Positions 13,668 through 17,127 of a stretch of 17,127 nt of DNA are shown here, in pieces (position 1 is the first letter of the stretch; every line of letters starts with the position of its first letter). The stretch is taken from positions 1-17,127 of the forward strand of contig CALFLL010000011.1 in NCBI GenBank assembly GCA_937880845.1, read 5' to 3'. Made by a program: the position numbers and the translations under genes. The notes beneath the pieces are model-generated. The model searched no databases, was not told the DNA's origin, and saw nothing but the letters and a program-made list of their open reading frames with translations. The stretch comes from an uncultured Drancourtella sp. (GTDB lineage Bacteria; Bacillota; Clostridia; Lachnospirales; Lachnospiraceae).

Positions 13668-14978
13668 TTAAGGCAGCAATCTGTTGATATCTCTTGGAAA
13701 CAGCGTTGTGAATCTGACATTCTCATATCCCAATAATTTTCCTGTAAAACGCTCCAGTCCAAGTCCGAGGCCTCCATGTGGCGGTATACCATGTTTATGC
13801 ATCATAAGGTAACTTTCAAACAACTGCACATTCATATGCTTCTTTTCCATTTTGGCAATCTGTTCCTCATAATCATGGATTCTCTGGCCACCGGTTGTAA
13901 CCTCCAGTCCTCGAAACAGCAAGTCAAAACTTTCTGTTTCCTTTGGATTTTCTTTGCTGTCCATAGCATAAAATGGCCGTTTTACACTTGGATAATGTGT
14001 CACAAACACAAATTCACTTCCGGTTTCCTTAAAAATAATCTCAGACAAAAGTTTTTCCTCTTCCGGTTCAAAATCTTCCCAGTCTGTTACAGAACGATTA
14101 TAAACCTCGGCTACTTTTATCTTTGCTTCCTGAAAACGAATAGCCGGTATGGTTTCAATTACAGGCAGCTCCAACTGCAGTAAGGCTATTTCCTTTTTGT
14201 AATATTCAGCCAAGTATTTCAATATATATTTCAGCATTGCGGTTTCCATTTCCATGATTTCCTCAAAACTCTCTATATAACCCATTTCAAAGTCCACGCT
14301 TGTATATTCATTCAGATGTCTGGATGTATCATGTTTTTCAGCTCGAAATACCGGTCCGATTTCAAATACACGTTCAAACACACCTACCATCATCTGTTTA
14401 TAAAACTGCGGACTTTGTGCCAGATAAGCCTCTTGCCCAAAATAATCCAAAGAAAAGATATTGGCTCCTCCTTCCGCTCCCGACTGCACAATCTTAGGCG
14501 TATGGATTTCCGTAAAGCGTTCATGGTAAAGAAATTCTCGGATTCCTCTGCAAATACCTTCCTGCAGTTTGAAAATCGCCCTTTCTTTTTCATTTCTTAA
14601 CGTAATTGGTCTGTAGTCCAGTAAATTTTCGATGGAAGTATCTACGATTTTCTGGTTGATCACAATCGGTGATATCTCGTGTGGAGTACTTAAAACTTTT
14701 ATATTTTCGATATGCAATTCATATCCTGTCTTACTTCGTTTCTCTTCTACCACACGTGCCTTCATGATTATACAGCTTTCTTCTGCCGGTATTTCCATAT
14801 TTCCCGAAGCAATACATTGAACGACATCTCTTTTCGTCCTTAACAACACAAAAGAAAAACCTTTCATTTTCCTAATCTTATAGATACTTCCATGAATTCG
14901 TATTGTTTCTCCGATGTGCTCTGCCAGTTCCTCAACTTCCAATTCTGTTATAATGCTATTTCCTTTTATATGTTTCAT
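13668..14978 (-). CDS. aspS: Archaeal-type aspartyl-tRNA synthetase (possibly non-discriminating)
   Basis: Class II enzyme that charges tRNA-Asp with aspartate, and in non-discriminating forms also tRNA-Asn. At 436 residues, without the bacterial GAD insertion, it is the archaeal/eukaryal type. It has an N-terminal OB-fold (about 23-97), the region AYLAQSPQFYKQMMVGVFERVFEIGP (184-209), motif 2 FRAEKHDTSRHLNEYTSVDFE (211-231) and motif 3 GLGLGLERF (403-411). In the OB-fold the Trp usual in discriminating archaeal enzymes appears to be Ser31 (HGSIYKIR), which fits relaxed tRNA choice but needs an alignment. Some Clostridia carry such a second enzyme to feed the Asp-tRNA-Asn amidation route. AAAGGA lies 7 nt before the ATG. 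The upstream leader predicts attenuation by a leader peptide. Confidence 0.92.
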   Translation of the reverse strand: MKHIKGNSIITELEVEELAEHIGETIRIHGSIYKIRKMKGFSFVLLRTKRDVVQCIASGNMEIPAEESCIIMKARVVEEKRSKTGYELHIENIKVLSTPHEISPIVINQKIVDTSIENLLDYRPITLRNEKERAIFKLQEGICRGIREFLYHERFTEIHTPKIVQSGAEGGANIFSLDYFGQEAYLAQSPQFYKQMMVGVFERVFEIGPVFRAEKHDTSRHLNEYTSVDFEMGYIESFEEIMEMETAMLKYILKYLAEYYKKEIALLQLELPVIETIPAIRFQEAKIKVAEVYNRSVTDWEDFEPEEEKLLSEIIFKETGSEFVFVTHYPSVKRPFYAMDSKENPKETESFDLLFRGLEVTTGGQRIHDYEEQIAKMEKKHMNVQLFESYLMMHKHGIPPHGGLGLGLERFTGKLLGYENVRFTTLFPRDINRLLP

Positions 14979-14991
14979 TTTCTTATCCTTT

Positions 14992-15063
14992 CTATTCTAT
15001 CTGAGTATTTGCTTTTTTATAAAACAAATGCTTATCCATAAGAACATCGTCTTTATGTCCCAT
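14992..15063 (-). CDS. Small ORF (23 codons) between attenuator and synthetase gene
   Basis: It begins MGHKDDVLMDKH and ends TQIE, then TAG. A good AAGG ribosome site lies 7 nt before the ATG. It stops 13 nt before the synthetase start, so it could hand ribosomes on. Its start codon lies in the 3' arm of a 9-bp hairpin. It contains three Asp codons and one Asn codon. It may be a translational leader; no family recognised. Confidence 0.5.
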   Translation of the reverse strand: MGHKDDVLMDKHLFYKKANTQIE

Positions 15064-15099
15064 ACGATCACCTTCTTTCCATATATGCACTCGTATGGG
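15059..15099 (-). promoter_or_regulatory. Hairpin that sequesters the second small ORF start
   Basis: On the minus strand CCCATACGA (15091-15099) pairs perfectly with TCGTATGGG (15059-15067). The 23-nt loop holds the AAGGTGA ribosome site (15068-15074), and the ATG (15061-15063) lies in the stem. This suggests control of translation of the small ORF after read-through. Confidence 0.55.
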
Positions 15100-15116
15100 T
15101 ACCAATAAAAGGATAT

Positions 15117-15160
15117 AAAAAAACCACACGAGCAAAGTTATTTATCTTTACCGATGTGGT
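15117..15160 (-). terminator. Attenuator terminator (segments 4:5)
   Basis: On the minus strand segment 4 (15146-15160, ACCACATCGGTAAAG) pairs with segment 5 (15123-15137, CTTTGCTCGTGTGGT). The stem has 15 positions with one mismatch and several wobbles, and an 8-nt loop. Seven T follow (15117-15123). It lies about 140 nt before the synthetase gene. Confidence 0.85.
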
Positions 15161-15236
15161 CTATTCTCTCTATATTCCACATAGGTACAACACACTTAGC
15201 GCTTGCACCTATGACTGTTCACAGATACAAACGCTA
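15123..15236 (-). promoter_or_regulatory. Five-segment alternative RNA structure (attenuator)
   Basis: Minus-strand segments: 1 = 15222-15236, 2 = 15197-15213, 3 = 15177-15190, 4 = 15146-15160, 5 = 15123-15137. Pairings seen: 1:2 has 15 of 15 positions including 4 G-U; 2:3 (15203-15213 with 15180-15190) has 11 of 11 with one G-U; 3:4 (15177-15185 with 15151-15159) has 8 of 9; 4:5 is the terminator. Neighbouring pairings exclude each other. Segment 1 starts at the leader-peptide stop codon. A ribosome at that stop would cover segment 1, allow 2:3, free segment 4 and so favour 4:5 termination. A ribosome stalled at the first Asp codon leaves 1:2 and 3:4 to form, giving read-through. No T-box consensus (AGGGTGGNACCGCG) is present. 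Confidence 0.75.
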
Positions 15237-15281
15237 CTTATCGTCGTCCCCATTCAGTTTCTGGAATTGATTATAAAACAT
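15234..15281 (-). CDS. Asp/Asn-rich leader peptide of the synthetase attenuator
   Basis: Fifteen codons encode MFYNQFQKLNGDDDK, then TAG. AGAGG (15289-15293) lies 7 nt before the ATG, and the ATG is about 37 nt after the predicted transcript start. Three consecutive Asp codons (GAC GAC GAT) occur just before the end, with two Asn codons at positions 4 and 10. These are the amino acids whose tRNAs a non-discriminating AspRS serves. The stop codon is the first base triplet of structural segment 1. The arrangement is that of a classical attenuation leader peptide. Confidence 0.8.
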   Translation of the reverse strand: MFYNQFQKLNGDDDK

Positions 15282-15324
15282 AATGATACCTCTATCCAAA
15301 TTGAAGTTTGATTTATTTTTTACA

Positions 15325-15353
15325 ATTCTAACATCCGCCAAATTGATTGTCAA
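15325..15353 (-). promoter_or_regulatory. Promoter of the synthetase leader
   Basis: Minus-strand -35 TTGACA (15348-15353), 17-bp spacer, -10 TAGAAT (15325-15330). Transcription should start near 15318. The -35 overlaps the stop codon of the degraded acetyltransferase fragment. Confidence 0.85.
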
Positions 15354-15475
15354 GATATGTGATGGCATAACCTCTTATTGTTTCCTTCTATTTCTTTTCC
15401 GAGAGCATGATATAAAGAATCAATCTCTTTCTCCTGAAACCGCCTTAATGTCAGCCGCTCTGTTTCTATTACATC
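15350..15475 (-). pseudogene. Fragment of a RimJ/RimL-like GNAT acetyltransferase
   Basis: The frame reads DDVIETERLTLRRFQEKEID, then SLYHALGKEIEG and a short tail to TGA. IETERLTLRRF is the typical N-terminus of RimJ/RimL-type N-acetyltransferases (usually about 170-190 residues), so only the first about 30 residues remain. No start codon with a ribosome site is visible. It lies between the other acetyltransferase remnant and the synthetase promoter. Confidence 0.6.
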
Positions 15476-15554
15476 ATCCTGTAAACCACTATTCCAATCT
15501 TTTCATTCTAAAAAACACCCCGATATATCTTTTCAAAGTCCGGCTTTATTGCTT

Positions 15555-16015
15555 TTAAAACTGACACTCTATGGTTTTCATCATTTCGCCAAATCCATTT
15601 CTTTCATAAAATCTCATTCCGTCCGTATTTTTAGGAAAACCTGAGTTCTGATGAAATCTGCTCCCTTTTTTTTGCCATATTCTTAACTGGCATTAATAAG
15701 TAATGTTCCAATTCCTTTTCTTCTTTCACTTTCCAGAACATCCAAATCTTGTATATAAACTACTGTCTGAGGCTTCAGACATGCTACATTTTTTTGTTTT
15801 AATATCACAACATGGGAAAATCCTACAACCATTCCATCTTTCTCTGCTACCAAGATATCCTCATTACTACTTTTAAAGATTGCATGAAAAAATTCATCGC
15901 TCCGGTATCCCACTACAAAATGCTCCGGCTGATATCTCACACCATCATTTTCTAATTCTCGATATAAAGTTCTTAATTGTTCCATATCATTTACATTTGC
16001 TATTCTAATTAACAT
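15555..16015 (-). pseudogene. GNAT acetyltransferase, disrupted by a stop codon and a frameshift
   Basis: The start MLIRIANVNDMEQLRTLYREL is a clear GNAT N-terminus, and the acetyl-CoA loop region follows (DVLESERRKGIGTLLINAS). An in-frame TAA (15683-15685) interrupts it, but the same frame continues EYGKKKGADFIRTQVF. One base then seems missing near TTCCTAAAAAT, after which another frame gives KNTDGMRFYERNGFGEMM and ends ECQF with TAA at 15555. The rebuilt protein would be about 154 residues, normal for the family. ATG 16015 has GGAAGG 5 nt upstream. It lies 44 nt after the HD-domain gene. Confidence 0.8.
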
Positions 16016-16059
16016 ATTTTCCTTCCTTATCACCTTTATCACCTATTTGTTTCATGATA

Positions 16060-16647
16060 TTATAAGTGAAATATATCCTTTTCTACTACGCTATAAATTT
16101 CTTCACCGATTTTATCTTCAAAATATTGTTTTAGATCAAGATTTGCATTCCATTTTTCTAAAGGATACGAGCCATATCGACGTTTTACATCACCCATGCG
16201 TTCCTCTATGTTCATTACTCCTTCGGCTCCTCCGATCGCATCACAAAGCTGAATCAATTTATCGTAATCGTCATATGTAGCTTCCTGCAGTTTCTCTTGT
16301 ATCAATTGTAATTCTTCTTGCGTTGTATCAAAATTTCCAATGTAATTATCTGTGGTTTTGCTATCAAACGAATGTGTCAAACATATTTTTGCAACTTCAT
16401 CATATCCTAAGGATAACATGTAACGATAACCATCTGAAACATGGCCAAGATGTCTGGCTCCGAATTTTCTTCCTATGTCATGAAGTAAGCCTACAATATA
16501 TGCCTTATCCGCATCCATATCGGGACATTTCTCCGCAATTTTCTCGGCACAATGTGCCACAACCCGGCTATGATTTCCCCATGGTCCCGGATTACACCGC
16601 TCTGCCTCCATTAACAGGTTTTCCGCTTCTTCTCTTGATGGCAGCAT
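16060..16647 (-). CDS. HD-domain phosphohydrolase
   Basis: Cytoplasmic metal-dependent phosphohydrolase of 195 residues. The metal ligands of the HD fold are visible: His26 (GNHSRVVAHCAEKIA), His56-Asp57 in LLHDIGRKFG and Asp135 (LIQLCDAIGG). Further conserved histidines lie at 66, 69 and 92. It is the size of stand-alone HDIG proteins that act on nucleotides or related phosphate esters; the substrate is not predictable. AAAGGAGG lies 9 nt before the ATG. It sits between the MazG-like remnant and the broken acetyltransferase gene, all on the minus strand. Confidence 0.9.
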   Translation of the reverse strand: MLPSREEAENLLMEAERCNPGPWGNHSRVVAHCAEKIAEKCPDMDADKAYIVGLLHDIGRKFGARHLGHVSDGYRYMLSLGYDEVAKICLTHSFDSKTTDNYIGNFDTTQEELQLIQEKLQEATYDDYDKLIQLCDAIGGAEGVMNIEERMGDVKRRYGSYPLEKWNANLDLKQYFEDKIGEEIYSVVEKDIFHL

Positions 16648-16676
16648 GGATATGTACCTCCTTTACCTCTTTATTC

Positions 16677-16916
16677 CTAATCCACTGTTCTGTCAATTAA
16701 AAATAACTTCTTACTAAAACCACCCCTTTGTTCCTTTTTTGCCCTTTTCATATCAATTATCTCTTGCCAGGAAAACCCATGATATTGAATCATTGCATCT
16801 AATACTTCTAAAATATCTGCCAATTCTTCTACTGAATGATCAGCAATGTACTCGTTCACTTCCTCTTTTAATTTTTCTTCAAGTGCATTTCTATATCCTT
16901 CCCGTCCTTTTATTTG
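16677..16916 (-). pseudogene. 5'-truncated MazG-like (phosphoribosyl-ATP pyrophosphohydrolase-type) gene
   Basis: The frame carries EGYRNALEEKLKEEVNEY, SVEELADILEVLDAMI and KRAKKEQRGGFSKKLFL. These match the helical C-terminal two thirds of a small all-alpha NTP pyrophosphohydrolase family, normally about 100 residues starting with a YNKLVRDKIP-type segment. That segment is absent. The open frame reaches back to a TAA near 16960 with no ATG. A GTG at 16859 would give only 60 residues and lacks a spaced ribosome site. Most likely a decayed gene. Confidence 0.65.
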
Positions 16917-16983
16917 TATAATAGCACATAATATACTGCGTATAAACCATTATCAAAAATCATTCCCTGGTTTTCCACACCAC

Positions 16984-17017
16984 AAAAATCCCGCAAGACC
17001 AAAGTCCTGCGGGATTT
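16984..17017 (-). terminator. Terminator of tuf
   Basis: 14-bp stem with one mismatch (16986-16999 with 17004-17017) and a CAAA/TTTG loop. On the minus strand it is followed by TTTTT. It lies about 50 nt after the tuf stop. Confidence 0.85.
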
Positions 17018-17068
17018 CTATTTATATCATCATTATCTTACGATAACAAATCAATATACAATCTGAAA

Positions 17069-17127
17069 TTATTCGATGATTGTAGCAACACGTCCTGATC
17101 CTACAGTACGTCCACCTTCACGATATC
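17069..17127 (-). CDS. tuf: Elongation factor Tu, C-terminal end (partial)
   Basis: The visible codons encode YREGGRTVGSGRVATIIE followed by TAA, the conserved C-terminus of EF-Tu domain 3. The rest of the gene lies beyond the right edge. EF-Tu delivers aminoacyl-tRNA to the ribosome. A strong terminator follows it. Confidence 0.92.
   Translation of the reverse strand, partial: YREGGRTVGSGRVATIIE

Noticed and set aside
15000..15320. T-box riboswitch before the synthetase gene
   Set aside because: The position and terminator fit, but the conserved T-box sequence and antiterminator bulge are absent, while a leader ORF and nested pairings explain the region better.
15283..15558. 91-codon plus-strand ORF opposite the synthetase promoter
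   Set aside because: It is antisense to the promoter and to the GNAT remnants, with no ribosome site or recognisable motif.

Overview
The window looks like the chromosome of a low-GC Gram-positive gut bacterium, most likely a Lachnospiraceae-type Clostridium relative. The reasons are AT-rich spacers, strong AGGAGG-type ribosome sites, consensus sigma-A promoters, a PadR-two-component-ABC export module, and a pair of small proteins that resemble DUF6323/DUF6179. No phage, IS, CRISPR, rRNA or tRNA gene was recognised. Nearly all genes lie on the minus strand; purC is the only clear plus-strand gene. 

Layout from left to right. (1) 54-6303: a minus-strand stress or antimicrobial-response cluster. 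In transcription order it is padR, a three-helix membrane protein, an OmpR-type response regulator, a sensor kinase, a weak terminator, a MacB/LolD-type ATPase, an 806-residue FtsX-type permease and a small coiled-coil protein. A perfect 23-bp inverted repeat just downstream of the padR promoter is the probable autoregulatory operator. (2) 6417-7320: purC with a shared bidirectional terminator. (3) 7335-9933: an ArsR-family repressor, a G3E (COG0523) GTPase with an altered cysteine motif, a small CxxC thioredoxin-like protein and a YraQ/ArsP-type permease. They form one tight operon whose operator overlaps the promoter, and the set suggests metal or metalloid handling. (4) 9944-11311: two co-transcribed proteins of unknown function. 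(5) 11370-13165: a truncated SRPBCC gene, a tiny plus-strand promoter-hairpin unit, and an AT-rich pair of membrane proteins of unknown function. (6) 13198-15353: an archaeal-type aspartyl-tRNA synthetase and a Nudix hydrolase behind a roughly 340-nt leader. (7) 15350-16916: remnants of two acetyltransferase genes and of a MazG-like pyrophosphohydrolase, with an intact HD-domain gene among them. (8) 17069-17127: the end of tuf (EF-Tu) and its terminator. 

The most striking element is the leader of the aspartyl-tRNA synthetase gene. It has a consensus promoter and a 15-codon leader ORF, MFYNQFQKLNGDDDK, with a good ribosome site and three consecutive Asp codons beside two Asn codons. After it come five segments that can pair as 1:2, 2:3, 3:4 and 4:5, where 4:5 is an intrinsic terminator. 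Segment 1 begins exactly at the leader stop codon. This reads as ribosome-mediated attenuation that senses Asp-tRNA (and perhaps Asn-tRNA), where a T-box would be the usual expectation in Firmicutes. A second small ORF, whose start codon sits in a 9-bp stem, lies between the terminator and the synthetase gene.
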